This document shows, piece after piece, positions 14,562 through 23,729 of a stretch of 64,000 nucleotides of DNA. The notes beneath the pieces were generated by a model. It was not told where the DNA came from, did not search any database, and worked only from the letters and a program-made list of their open reading frames with translations. This DNA is from Vicingaceae bacterium. GTDB taxonomy: Bacteria; Bacteroidota; Bacteroidia; Flavobacteriales_E; Vicingaceae. The translations under genes and the position numbers were made by a program. The stretch is taken from positions 682,001 through 746,000 of the forward strand of contig JAGYIE010000002.1 of the NCBI GenBank assembly GCA_018402765.1. The letters are read 5' to 3'. Numbering within the stretch: the stretch's first letter is position 1; every line of letters begins with the position of its first letter.

Positions 14562-17495
14562 ATGCGACATATATACCTCACTTTTATTTTTCTAATTTTC
14601 TTCTATTGTGCAATAAATCCAATTGCTGCTCAGCAATTATCAATAAATAAGTTATCTGAAAATGTTGATGAGTTAGATTTTGTATATGATATGATGACCA
14701 ATGATCATGGAGAACTATTGTTAGCAACAGATCATTCATTATATAACTTTAATGGATTTTCATTTAATAAAATTGACCTTGAGCATGCGTCAAGTGCACC
14801 TTTTGTAACAACCATTGAACAAGGAGAATCATCTCAGCTTATTGGCCATTACAAAGGTCTTATTTCCCATATAAATTCAACTTCAGCCGTCTCAATCAAT
14901 ATAAAGGCTAAAATTGTTGGTATTGTTGCATCAGGTAATTTGCATTATGTCTTTAGCCAAGATGGTAAATGTTTAGTTCTTGATGAAAATTATGAGCTTT
15001 TTCAAACAGTTGCGCTTCAAGATCATCTTACAGTTTATGAGGTTATTTTTGTAAATAACAAATTGTATATAGGAACTTCTAACGGGTTATTTATATATTC
15101 AATAAGCGAATTTGATGGATTAAAACTTCTTAAAAGCGTCTTCACAGAAAAGAAAATTGAATCGATTGCTGTTTCTGCTAATCGACTGTTAGCTGTAGTT
15201 GACAATCAGGTCATTTCTGTATCTAGGTCTGATTGGTCTCTAAACGCAGTCAAACTATCAGCAGTACAAGGTAAAATTAAGTCAATAGTCTGTAGTGATT
15301 ATCGACTAGTTGTTGGCACAAATATAGGGGTTTATGATTATTTTCTAAAAGAGAATGAGGCATATATTTCAGGATTCAAAGCAGAGTACTCATCAAATGC
15401 TTTCCCAATAACTAAACTTTATTTGAGTCAGGACGGGACTATTTATGTTGGAACCTATGGACTAGGACTTTGGGCAATTCCATCACCTACCTATTATTTT
15501 ATTCCAAACGAGCAGATTAATAATCGAAAAGTTAGCGCCATTGGATTGTTTGAAGAGCATACATTTGTAATAGGGGGACAATTAGGATTAAGTTTTTATT
15601 TTAACGGAGATTTAATAAATGAGTCATTCCCATCATCATATCTATTGAATAATAAGAGGATAAATGTAATTAGGCCTCATCCAGAAGGCTTAGTGATGGG
15701 GACAGAGTCTGATGGCATTTGGCTCTTGGATTCAACCAAGCAATTACGACAATTGGTTTCCTCAATTCTTTCTATTGAAGATATCGCGAGTGATGAACAT
15801 GGTAACCTCTGGATAAGCACCAGTTTTGAAGGATTATATACACTTGTAAACGGAGTTGTTAGGCATTTTTCAAAACAGAGTACTTTTAGTAGAAATGATC
15901 TCTCTAAACTAAATCTTCATGGAGATAAACTATGGTTTATAAATGGTGACGATGGCTTGGGATATGTTAACTTAATTGACAGCCAATTAGTCATTCCATC
16001 AAATTTACCACCTGTTAAAGTTATAGATTTCGCAGTTGATAAGAATGGTTATGTTTGGGCAGCTACGCAAGGTGATGGGATAATGTATTATACCAATGAC
16101 AACTATTCATTCATAGACTTATCAGAAGTTATGGGCAATAATTTTACGAACACCTTGGTAATGGATAAAGCCCATAATATTTGGGTTTCAAGTCAAAATA
16201 CGCTTCTTAAATGGAATAACAAGAATAAAGTTAGAGCTACCAATGTAGGTTTATATTTCGAAACTACATTTAGAGAACGAGCTAATTTCTATTTAGAAAA
16301 TGGAAACTGGATTTATTATGGAACTGAAGAAGGATTAGTTTATTTTAATGTGAATCAATATTTTACTGCATTTCCCTCTGATTTTATTTATTCTATAAAC
16401 GATGGACAATCTAGAGGTCAAGGAGATTCCATACCTCTTTCATACACAGATAAATTTGAAATTAGCTTCCATTTCAATGATTTGGTTAGAAATCCATTTT
16501 TAAACTTTTTTTATAGAGTGAATGAAGATCTTGATAAGTGGGTTCCTATTGACGGCAATAGTTTCGTATTAAATAGTCTAGGCTATGGAAGAGTTAAGGT
16601 GGAAATTAAAGCTATCTCTAAAAGTGGTGTAGTATATGGTGTAAATCATTTTTATCTGGATATTAATAAACCATTTTGGCTGCAATTATGGTTTTATGTC
16701 TTGGTTTTTATTGGAATAGGGATAGGGATTTACTTTTACATACAGCTTAAGACTAAACAGCTACGGAATAGGAATATTGAGTTGAAGAAGTTGGTTGCTC
16801 TTCGAACGAAAGAGATTACTCAAAAAAATAAGAAACTTGAACAGTTTGCTTACGCAGTTTCACATGATTTAAAGAATCCGGTTATCAATATTATAGGGTT
16901 AGTAGAGATTCTTGAGCAGATGAATGTGATCAAAGAAGATCATCCAAAACAAGTATTTGAAATGCTAGGTACTTCTTCCCGTCAGTTGGATCGTTTAGTG
17001 AAGGGACTAGTCGAGTTATTAAAAGTTAAAAGAGAAGAACAAAATAGTACAGAAAACTCAATTGATGAAATCTTTAAACAAGTTAAACAAGCAATTTCTT
17101 TACAGATAACTAAAAGTAATGCAGAAATTACTGAGGATTTTTCACAAGTAAGTTTTATTCGATTTAATCACTCATACTTATATAGTATAGTATATAATTT
17201 AACTTCTAATGCAGTTAAATACAGAGATCCTAGCCGTCCTCTTAAAATAACAGTAAGTACATTTAATGAGAATGAATATGTTGTTTTTCAAATTCAAGAT
17301 AATGGGTTAGGTATGGATTTAAATCATTCAGATGGTCAATTATTTAAAATGTTTCATCGATTTCATGATCATGTCGAAGGCACAGGAGTAGGGCTTCATA
17401 TGATTAATGAGATGGTGGAAAGTTCTGGAGGATTTATTAATGTAGAAAGTAAAGTAGGGGAGGGGTCTCTTTTTAAAATATACTTAAAAGTATAA
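14562..17495 (+). CDS. Propeller-type sensor histidine kinase (Reg_prop/Y_Y_Y/HisKA/HATPase)
   Basis: The 977-residue protein has a signal peptide (to about AAQ24), a large periplasmic propeller-like region (25-600) with ligand_beta-type repeats such as GNLWISTSFEGLYTL and GYVWAATQGDGIMYY, and a Y_Y_Y-like domain (about 620-700). One membrane helix lies near 705-727, followed by a coiled linker and a kinase core: H-box AYAVSHDLKNPV with H768, N-box NLTSNAVKYRD with N883, G boxes DNGLGMD and GTGVGLHMI. It should sense an extracellular cue and autophosphorylate in the cytoplasm. It lacks the fused receiver and AraC domains of the classic Bacteroides hybrid regulators. The convergent operon abutting its stop encodes a receiver, an Hpt and a LytTR regulator, likely partners. 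Confidence 0.9.
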   Translation: MRHIYLTFIFLIFFYCAINPIAAQQLSINKLSENVDELDFVYDMMTNDHGELLLATDHSLYNFNGFSFNKIDLEHASSAPFVTTIEQGESSQLIGHYKGLISHINSTSAVSINIKAKIVGIVASGNLHYVFSQDGKCLVLDENYELFQTVALQDHLTVYEVIFVNNKLYIGTSNGLFIYSISEFDGLKLLKSVFTEKKIESIAVSANRLLAVVDNQVISVSRSDWSLNAVKLSAVQGKIKSIVCSDYRLVVGTNIGVYDYFLKENEAYISGFKAEYSSNAFPITKLYLSQDGTIYVGTYGLGLWAIPSPTYYFIPNEQINNRKVSAIGLFEEHTFVIGGQLGLSFYFNGDLINESFPSSYLLNNKRINVIRPHPEGLVMGTESDGIWLLDSTKQLRQLVSSILSIEDIASDEHGNLWISTSFEGLYTLVNGVVRHFSKQSTFSRNDLSKLNLHGDKLWFINGDDGLGYVNLIDSQLVIPSNLPPVKVIDFAVDKNGYVWAATQGDGIMYYTNDNYSFIDLSEVMGNNFTNTLVMDKAHNIWVSSQNTLLKWNNKNKVRATNVGLYFETTFRERANFYLENGNWIYYGTEEGLVYFNVNQYFTAFPSDFIYSINDGQSRGQGDSIPLSYTDKFEISFHFNDLVRNPFLNFFYRVNEDLDKWVPIDGNSFVLNSLGYGRVKVEIKAISKSGVVYGVNHFYLDINKPFWLQLWFYVLVFIGIGIGIYFYIQLKTKQLRNRNIELKKLVALRTKEITQKNKKLEQFAYAVSHDLKNPVINIIGLVEILEQMNVIKEDHPKQVFEMLGTSSRQLDRLVKGLVELLKVKREEQNSTENSIDEIFKQVKQAISLQITKSNAEITEDFSQVSFIRFNHSYLYSIVYNLTSNAVKYRDPSRPLKITVSTFNENEYVVFQIQDNGLGMDLNHSDGQLFKMFHRFHDHVEGTGVGLHMINEMVESSGGFINVESKVGEGSLFKIYLKV

Positions 17496-17828
17496 TTAAT
17501 GAATTAGATTGTTCGTATAAATGTGATCTTTTACTTCTTTAAAAGCAGTTACTAACTTGTCTAGCGAGTTATTTTGTAATTTTTTAGGATTCGATTTAAT
17601 GATTACTTCCAATTCTTCTGCTATTTGGGCTACTTTAATGGCACCTATGGTTTTGGAAGATCCGGTTAATTTATGCGCTTTTTTGCCTGCTAGAATAAAA
17701 TCTTCATCGTTTATTGCCTTTACAAGCTCATCCAAATCAAATTTTCCATCAGATAAGTAAATCGATAATATTTGGCTAACAAGCTCTTTGTTAAATTCTT
17801 TTAGGTTGTATAAATCTAAAACTAGCAA
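17496..17828 (-). CDS. Stand-alone Hpt (histidine phosphotransfer) protein
   Basis: The 110-residue protein is an Hpt helical bundle. The signature AGKKAHKLTGSSKTIGA contains the phospho-accepting H52, and helices before and after are amphipathic. Hpt proteins shuttle phosphate between receiver domains. It is the last gene of a minus-strand trio (LytTR regulator, receiver, Hpt, with gaps of 7 and 17 bases), and its stop directly abuts the stop of the facing sensor kinase. The gene order suggests a multistep phosphorelay. Partner specificity is inferred, not shown. Confidence 0.88.
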   Translation of the reverse strand: MLVLDLYNLKEFNKELVSQILSIYLSDGKFDLDELVKAINDEDFILAGKKAHKLTGSSKTIGAIKVAQIAEELEVIIKSNPKKLQNNSLDKLVTAFKEVKDHIYTNNLIH

Positions 17829-17845
17829 ATCAAATCTATTAAATA

Positions 17846-18250
17846 TTAGTAGCTAAAATGCTTTTCTAATAGCAGTAAAAATTTTTCTTTGGTAACGGGC
17901 TTACTAAAATGGTCATGAACTTTAAGTATTTTAGCTATTTCAGAAGCAGGTTGTTTCGTATTCTCGGCAATTAGAGCTACTATTTTGGCTGTTTTTGCTT
18001 GATCTTCTAATTGGTTATAAAGTTGCATAAATCTATAACCATCCATAATCGGCATATTGAGGTCTAAGAAAATAAGGTCTATAGAAGACTTCTTTTCTGA
18101 ACTACCATCAGTAAAAAAAGTGAGTGCATCCTGACCATTTTTAAATGTTATTATCTCCTCACAAACTTCCATTGTCTCAATTAAATTTTTATTGAGAAAA
18201 TTTGTCACCATATCATCATCAATAAGTACCACACAGTTTAGTTTTTTCAT
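17846..18250 (-). CDS. Single-domain response regulator (receiver), atypical
   Basis: The 134-residue CheY-like receiver has no output domain. The acidic pocket D11-D12-D13, the phospho-acceptor D63 in FLDLNMPIMDG and K117 in FSKPV are present. The usual Thr/Ser at the end of strand beta-4 is Ile94 (IVALIAEN), although this residue normally couples phosphorylation to conformational change. Lying between the LytTR regulator and Hpt genes, it may act as an intermediate or phosphate sink. A 7-base gap to the upstream LytTR gene indicates co-transcription. Confidence 0.87.
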   Translation of the reverse strand: MKKLNCVVLIDDDMVTNFLNKNLIETMEVCEEIITFKNGQDALTFFTDGSSEKKSSIDLIFLDLNMPIMDGYRFMQLYNQLEDQAKTAKIVALIAENTKQPASEIAKILKVHDHFSKPVTKEKFLLLLEKHFSY

Positions 18251-18257
18251 ACTTCCT

Positions 18258-18950
18258 TTACAGTAAATTAATTCTCTCGTATAGGTCTTTTTTGTTTGAT
18301 CTGCTAACCGGGAATGTCTTATTCTTTATAATAACTATGTTTTCTTCTATCTTCTCAATTTTATTCAAATTAACTATAAATGAGCGATGTATTCTACAGA
18401 AATTAGCTAAAGATAGCTTTTCTTCTACTTTTTTCATGGTGATGTTAACCACGTACTTTTTTTCATCAGTATGAATTGTTACATAATCGCCTAATGATTC
18501 AATCCAATTGATAGCATCGATATCTAATTTCACAAACGCGGAATCTGACTTTACGAAAATGCTTTTTGTTGAGTTGTCTAAGTTTGATTTAGCTCTTTGG
18601 TTTTTTGCTTCTTTTACTTTATTTATTGATTTTAGTAAACGTTCTAATGTTATAGGCTTTAGTAAATAATCTGTTGCTGAGGTTTCATAAGCTTTTAATG
18701 CATAGCTCTCCCTTGAACTGATGAATATAATAAAAGGATTATCACTTAGTGTTTCAAGAAACTCAAAGCCTGTCATTTCGGGCATTTCTATATCTAAAAA
18801 AATAATGTCTATTTCATTATGATTTATACACTTAAGTGCCTCGCTTACTTTTTCGCATGAGGCCACTAACTCTAATGTTCCAGTTTGTTTGATTATTTCC
18901 TCCAGAGCAATTCTTGATACATTATCATCATCTAAGATTAGACATTTCAT
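18258..18950 (-). CDS. LytTR-family response regulator
   Basis: The 230-residue protein has an N-terminal receiver (D7-D9, D53 in IIFLDIEMPEMTGF, S78-S79, K98 in DYLLKPI) and a C-terminal LytTR DNA-binding domain from about 130 (INWIESLGDYVTIHT, FCRIHRSFIVNLNKI, FPVSRSNKKDLYERI). LytTR regulators bind short direct repeats to control envelope or secreted factors. It is the first gene of the minus-strand trio with the receiver and Hpt. A minus-strand TAATTTTG at 19026-19019 lies about 70 bases upstream and could be its promoter. Target genes are unknown. Confidence 0.92.
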   Translation of the reverse strand: MKCLILDDDNVSRIALEEIIKQTGTLELVASCEKVSEALKCINHNEIDIIFLDIEMPEMTGFEFLETLSDNPFIIFISSRESYALKAYETSATDYLLKPITLERLLKSINKVKEAKNQRAKSNLDNSTKSIFVKSDSAFVKLDIDAINWIESLGDYVTIHTDEKKYVVNITMKKVEEKLSLANFCRIHRSFIVNLNKIEKIEENIVIIKNKTFPVSRSNKKDLYERINLL

Positions 18951-19040
18951 AAAATTATTTTTAGTTTAAAATCGCAAATAATTATGTAATTTTCAAATAC
19001 AATCTCAATTTTTTTTGGCAAAATTAAACCAATATTCCAA

Positions 19041-19763
19041 ATGAAAAAATTTTCACTTTATCTTTTATTCACATTGCTTACAAGTTTACTATACACCAAT
19101 TCAATCAAAGCTGTTGATAATAATTTACTAACAACTTTACTAAAGAAGCATGTTCGTTCAAATGGCCTTGTAGACTATAAAGGAATAAAAGCAGATGAGG
19201 TTTTGCTCAACAAATATATAGATGAATTAAACAAGAATTACCCTAAGGATAACTGGACTAAAAATGAAAAATTATCCTATTGGATTAATGTTTATAATGC
19301 ATTTACATTGAAGTTAGTAATTGATAACTATCCCGTAAAGACTATTTTAGAAATTAACGAAGGCAAGCCGTGGGATCTTTCTTTTATTAGAATTGGAGAC
19401 AATTCTTTTTCTTTGAATCAAGTGGAAAATGATATTTTGAGAAAGGACTTTAACGAACCTAGAATTCATTTTGCTATTAATTGTGCCTCTATTTCTTGTC
19501 CTAATATATTAAATAGGGCTTATGAGCCTGCTATATTAAATGATCAATTAGAGCTAGTAACCAAAGCATTTATTAATGATCAGAATCGCAATACAATTAC
19601 AAGCGCTAGTATACAGATTTCTAAAATTTTTGACTGGTTTAGAAACGATTTTGAGCAAGCTGGAGGGGTTATCTCTTTCTTAAATAAGTATAGCAAGTTT
19701 AAAATACAGACAACCCCTAATATTCTTTACAAAGATTATAACTGGAATTTAAATCAGCTATGA
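19041..19763 (+). CDS. DUF547 domain exported protein
   Basis: The 240-residue protein has a signal peptide (MKKFSLYLLFTLLTSLLYTN, to about KA24) and the DUF547 core: NGLVDYKGIK, LSYWINVYNAFTLKLVIDNY, IHFAINCASISCPNIL with conserved cysteines, and a DWFRNDFEQAGG block. The biochemical role of DUF547 is unknown; a papain-like fold with Cys/His has been discussed for related families. It overlaps the next gene by four bases (ATGA), so it is translationally coupled to the TIGR04282-type transferase. This pairing is known from arsenosugar-type (rSAM/selenodomain-associated) clusters. Confidence 0.88.
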   Translation: MKKFSLYLLFTLLTSLLYTNSIKAVDNNLLTTLLKKHVRSNGLVDYKGIKADEVLLNKYIDELNKNYPKDNWTKNEKLSYWINVYNAFTLKLVIDNYPVKTILEINEGKPWDLSFIRIGDNSFSLNQVENDILRKDFNEPRIHFAINCASISCPNILNRAYEPAILNDQLELVTKAFINDQNRNTITSASIQISKIFDWFRNDFEQAGGVISFLNKYSKFKIQTTPNILYKDYNWNLNQL

Positions 19764-20383
19764 GTAAAAGCATTCTTATTTTTATAAGAAATCCTGAATT
19801 AGGTAAAGTAAAGACTAGGTTAGCAAAATCTATTGGCAATCAGAAAGCTTTATTTGTTTATGAGCGACTATTAGAACAAACTAGAGAAACTGTTTTAAAA
19901 GTCAACGCAACAAGACTTTTATTCTATTCTGATTATATTTCTAACTCGGATAGATGGAATGAAAATGATTTTATAAAGTATTTACAAGTTTCAGGAAATT
20001 TAGGTCATAGAATGCAAGAAGCTTTTGAAAAAGCTTTTCAAAAAGGAAGTCATAAGGTAATTATAATCGGTAGTGATTGCTATGACTTATTAGAGGAGAC
20101 AATTAATTCAGCATTTAATATGTTAGAAAGCTCCGACGCCGTCATAGGGCCAGCCAATGATGGAGGTTATTATCTTTTAGGGATGAATTCTTATACTCCC
20201 GAAGTTTTTAGAGATATAAATTGGAGTACCTCATCTGTTTTTAATGAAACAGTTTCAAAATTTAAATGGTTAAATAAAACGATCAGCATTTTGCCTGAGT
20301 TAATTGATATAGATGAATTGTCTGATCTAGAAGCATCAACTTTTAATCAGTCTTTACTTCAGGACGCAAATTCAACACTTTAA
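19760..20383 (+). CDS. TIGR04282 (DUF2064) family glycosyltransferase-like protein
   Basis: The 207-residue protein has a nucleotidyl/glycosyltransferase A-like fold: SILIFIRNPELGKVKTRLAK at the N-terminus, VIIIGSDCYDLLEE, and AVIGPANDGGYYLLGM. This is the TIGR04282/DUF2064 family, named in databases as an rSAM/selenodomain-associated or arsenosugar biosynthesis transferase. It overlaps the DUF547 gene and is followed 42 bases later by a PNP-family gene. No arsM or arsS methyl or radical SAM partner is present in the window, so the pathway assignment is provisional. Confidence 0.85.
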   Translation: MSKSILIFIRNPELGKVKTRLAKSIGNQKALFVYERLLEQTRETVLKVNATRLLFYSDYISNSDRWNENDFIKYLQVSGNLGHRMQEAFEKAFQKGSHKVIIIGSDCYDLLEETINSAFNMLESSDAVIGPANDGGYYLLGMNSYTPEVFRDINWSTSSVFNETVSKFKWLNKTISILPELIDIDELSDLEASTFNQSLLQDANSTL

Positions 20384-20389
20384 TTGTGC

Positions 20390-20397
20390 TAACTTTG
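20390..20397 (+). promoter_or_regulatory. Candidate -7 element for the PNP gene
   Basis: TAACTTTG followed by C is a perfect TAnnTTTG match just after the transferase stop, 28 bases before the ATG at 20426. No clear -33 TTG. Confidence 0.5.
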
Positions 20398-20425
20398 CGT
20401 TTTATAATTGAAAAAACAAACTATT

Positions 20426-21241
20426 ATGACGATTGAGCAAATTAAAGAGGCAGCTGAATATATTAAAAGTCAGGGGGTTGATTCTCCAAATTTTGGAATT
20501 GTGCTAGGTACAGGTTTAGGTAACTTAGTCACTAAAATTGAGAAAATTACAGAAATAGATTATGCTAATATTCCTCACTTTCCTGTTTCAACAGTTGAGT
20601 CACATCATGGTAAATTAATTTATGGGACAGTAGAAGGCAAAAAGGTACTGGCTATGCAAGGTCGTTTTCATTATTATGAAGGGTATACCATGCAACAGAT
20701 TACCTTTCCTATAAGAGTGATGAAATTATTGAATATTCAAAAATTATTGATTTCGAATGCAGCAGGAACAGTTAATTCTGAATTTAAAAAGGGATCATTA
20801 ATGCTGATTGATGACCATATTAATATGCTGCCTGCAAATCCATTAACAGGAAAAAATCTTGACGAAATGGGGCCACGTTTCCCTGATATGAGTCAACCAT
20901 ACGATGCAGAAATGAATCAGCAGCTTGAGCGTATTGCTGCTGATCTAGGTATAGTTTTACATAAAGGCGTTTATACTCCTGTAGCAGGTCCAAATCTAGA
21001 AACAAGGGCAGAGTATCGTTTTTTACGTATTATTGGTACTGATGCTGTAGGAATGTCAACCGTTCCTGAGGTTATTGTTGCTAATCATATAGGACTTCCT
21101 TGTGTTGCTATTTCAGTGTTGACAGATGAGTGCGATCCGGATAACTTAAAGCCTGTTTCTATAGCAGAAATATTAGAAATTGCGGGGAGAGCAGAAAAAG
21201 ATCTTACTAAATTATACGTTGAACTAATTAAAAAGAGCTAG
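20426..21241 (+). CDS. Purine nucleoside phosphorylase (PNP/MTAP family)
   Basis: The 271-residue protein is a trimeric-type PNP: GIVLGTGLG phosphate loop (from residue 24), VESHHGK, MQGRFHYYEGY, ISNAAG, GPNLETRAEYR with the ribose/base Glu, and VGMSTVPEVIVANH. It cleaves purine nucleosides with phosphate. At the position aligned to human PNP Asn243 it has Asp (SVLTDECDPDN), as in MTA phosphorylases, which suggests use of 6-aminopurine nucleosides; this is inference. A TTG at 20408 is in frame, but the ATG at 20426 is preferred. Its stop overlaps that of the convergent GH113-like gene within CTAG (21238-21241). Confidence 0.9.
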   Translation: MTIEQIKEAAEYIKSQGVDSPNFGIVLGTGLGNLVTKIEKITEIDYANIPHFPVSTVESHHGKLIYGTVEGKKVLAMQGRFHYYEGYTMQQITFPIRVMKLLNIQKLLISNAAGTVNSEFKKGSLMLIDDHINMLPANPLTGKNLDEMGPRFPDMSQPYDAEMNQQLERIAADLGIVLHKGVYTPVAGPNLETRAEYRFLRIIGTDAVGMSTVPEVIVANHIGLPCVAISVLTDECDPDNLKPVSIAEILEIAGRAEKDLTKLYVELIKKS

Positions 21242-22260
21242 TTACTACCTGAAGTGGTATAATGCTTTTGAATAGTTTGTAAAGCCGGTTTGTTTTGAGG
21301 TGTATACCCAATATCCTTAATCCCTCCGGCTTTTTTATTTTCAGAGAACCATTTCCACAAATAACCTCCTTTAATAAAATCTTCGTTCCAGAACGTATTA
21401 AAAAAAGCATCTAGTCCAACTTGCTGATTAATCATGTTGACTTCGTATTGGCTTGCAGATTCCCAAGGCTTAGCCAAGCTGTAATCCATACTTCTATATC
21501 CAAATTCAGTAAATAGAATAGATTTGCCATACTCTTTGGAAAAGTTTTGTAAACTATTTTTGATTGGTTTCCATGATTTTTGAATTTTCATTTTGTTAGG
21601 TAACTTATCATCAGCCAAAGGGAAGTATGCGTCTATGCCAATGTAATCTAGTTTGTTCCAGAACGGTACTTTCTCGTAATCATCCCAATTTGCGGCGTAA
21701 GTTAACTCTCCATGGTAAATAGTTCTTATTGTATCAATTAATTCGCTCCAATATTGTGGTCGATTTTCGATAAATCGACCGAGCTCTGTTCCGATACAAA
21801 AAGTTTCTACCTCTTCAGACTCGGCAATCAATGCAAAAGATAAAATATAATCCCTGTAAGAGTTTTCAAATACTTGCCAGTTTTCATGACTTCCGAAGTA
21901 AAAGTTGCCAGTATATTCTCCATTCATTAACCACAGCTGTGGTTTCAATAATAGTTTTAAATTTTCTTTTTTTGCAAGCTTAATACAAGTAGAAACTCCA
22001 TCGATTTGCTCTCCCCACCACTGGTTTTTATGGTTAAATATTACTTCGAGGTCATTATCTCCATAAGTAAATGCAAATGGAATTATTGCCAAGGCGTTAC
22101 ACTTAGTTTCTTGCTTAATATTTTTAAAAGGGACATCACCAATTTCATTAACTGGAGCAACGAAGCTTATTCCGTTATCTTTAACTTTAGAAGGTTCTTG
22201 AATTACGGCACATGAAAAAAGTGAGATAATCCCTACAGTAAATAGTAACTTTATCTCCAT
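21238..22260 (-). CDS. GH113-like glycoside hydrolase lipoprotein
   Basis: The 340-residue lipoprotein has a lipobox (ISLFSC, Cys about 17), then a TIM-barrel of the GH113/GTA-like type: WWGEQIDGVSTCIKLAKKEN, KLLLKPQLWLMNGEYTG, FCIGTELGRF with a catalytic-type Glu, YIGIDAYFPL, and ILFTEFGYRS with the second Glu. GH113 members are endo-beta-mannanases, and the two Glu residues at beta-4 and beta-7 look conserved. It is probably anchored in a membrane facing the periplasm or surface. Substrate is not certain. Single gene, divergent from the CsgG-like gene. Confidence 0.83.
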   Translation of the reverse strand: MEIKLLFTVGIISLFSCAVIQEPSKVKDNGISFVAPVNEIGDVPFKNIKQETKCNALAIIPFAFTYGDNDLEVIFNHKNQWWGEQIDGVSTCIKLAKKENLKLLLKPQLWLMNGEYTGNFYFGSHENWQVFENSYRDYILSFALIAESEEVETFCIGTELGRFIENRPQYWSELIDTIRTIYHGELTYAANWDDYEKVPFWNKLDYIGIDAYFPLADDKLPNKMKIQKSWKPIKNSLQNFSKEYGKSILFTEFGYRSMDYSLAKPWESASQYEVNMINQQVGLDAFFNTFWNEDFIKGGYLWKWFSENKKAGGIKDIGYTPQNKPALQTIQKHYTTSGSN

Positions 22261-22349
22261 TTTTTAAATGTAATAATTATTGGCGCATTTCTTCAAATGA
22301 AATGCTTGGCACAATTTTTATATAATTGCAAATAAATTGAATTAATAAT

Positions 22350-23729
22350 ATGTTCAAAAATACACTATCCCTCTTATTTTTTACATTATTCATATTGCTT
22401 CAAAGCTGCAGTGGAACAAAAAAGTATGCAAAGCAAGCGCTTTATTTTGAAGCAGCTGGCATGTATCAGGATGCTGCTAAAAACTTTTTAGAGGCATTGC
22501 GCAGAGACCCAAATAATATTGAAGCTAGAATTGGATTAAAAAGTAATGGAAGAAAGGTTTTTCAGGATTACTTAGATGACTTTTTTGTTGCAAAGGCAAC
22601 AGGGGAAAACAAGAAAGCTGTTTATGCATACCTAGATGCTCAAAAATATGCAGAAACTTTAGATAAATATAATATAGAGGTAGACGAACCTTCATATATA
22701 AAAAATGATTTCGAACTATTGAAACAAAATTATCTTGAAAATCAGTACAATGAAGGCAAAATGTTAATGGGGCAAGAAAAGTACGAAGCTGCAGAAAAAT
22801 TATTTGCTGAAATAACTAGTTTAGAACCTGCATATAAGGATGTAGATAATCTTAAGCTAATAGCTTATCTCGAGCCTTATTACAAACAAGCTTTAGAGGC
22901 GTATTCAAATGAGCGTTATGTCAAGGCGTATTATCTAATGGATAATATTATTGCTCAAGATCCAAATTATAAGGATGTTAAAAGTATGCGAGAAGATTGT
23001 TTGGAATTTGGACTTTTTACTATTGCTATTCTTGGAATTGATAATGTGACAGGAGACAATGTGATTGGACATAAAATTCAAGCTACTTTGTTAACTGAAT
23101 TAACTAAAAATACCAATCCATTCATCAAGATTATTGATCGGGAAAACATGGAAAGTATTCTTGAGCAGCAAAGATTAAATTTATCAGGAGCAATTGATGA
23201 GAACACTGCTGCTGAAGTGGGAGAATTGCTGGGTGCAAAGGCTGTAGTGTCAGGTAGAATAATAGAGCGACAAATGACAACAGGCAAGACAACAACATTT
23301 AACAGGAATGGTTATCAAGCATATTCTGTTAAACAGTTTAATAAGGCCACTCAGAAAGAAGAGTTTGTTACCAAATATAAAAAGGTTGGATATAAAGAGT
23401 ATTATCAAATGAACGAGGTAAAGTTATCGTATCAACTGCAAGTTACATCTTTAGAAACAGGTGAAATTATTTTTTCTAGAGTATTTGATCAAGATAAAAA
23501 TGATGCGATGCATTTTGCTATTTATGATGGAGATAGTCGTTATTTGTATCCCGAAAGCAAAGGGAATGTATCTTTAATTCAAAATGAAAAGCGAAACTTA
23601 GATCGATTGCTCAATTCACCAAGAGAATTAAAATCAAGCACGGAGTTAATGAATGATTTGTTGAAAAGTTCTGCAAGTTATTTTTCTAGCGATATTATGA
23701 GAACAGTAAACGCATATATTAATAAATGA
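22350..23729 (+). CDS. TPR/CsgG-like lipoprotein
   Basis: The 459-residue lipoprotein has a lipobox (ILLQSC, Cys about 20), TPR-like repeats at about 28-210 (AGMYQDAAKNFLEALRRDPN, EKYEAAEKLFAEITSLEPAY, ERYVKAYYLMDNIIAQDPNY) and a CsgG/FlgO-like domain from about 225 (FTIAILGIDNVTG, LLTELTKNTNPFIKIIDREN, GELLGAKAVVSGRI). CsgG-like proteins form or support outer-membrane assemblies. It overlaps the next gene by four bases (ATGA), and a third lipoprotein follows, forming a coupled set. TATAATTG at 22321-22328 is a weak -7 candidate. Confidence 0.82.
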   Translation: MFKNTLSLLFFTLFILLQSCSGTKKYAKQALYFEAAGMYQDAAKNFLEALRRDPNNIEARIGLKSNGRKVFQDYLDDFFVAKATGENKKAVYAYLDAQKYAETLDKYNIEVDEPSYIKNDFELLKQNYLENQYNEGKMLMGQEKYEAAEKLFAEITSLEPAYKDVDNLKLIAYLEPYYKQALEAYSNERYVKAYYLMDNIIAQDPNYKDVKSMREDCLEFGLFTIAILGIDNVTGDNVIGHKIQATLLTELTKNTNPFIKIIDRENMESILEQQRLNLSGAIDENTAAEVGELLGAKAVVSGRIIERQMTTGKTTTFNRNGYQAYSVKQFNKATQKEEFVTKYKKVGYKEYYQMNEVKLSYQLQVTSLETGEIIFSRVFDQDKNDAMHFAIYDGDSRYLYPESKGNVSLIQNEKRNLDRLLNSPRELKSSTELMNDLLKSSASYFSSDIMRTVNAYINK

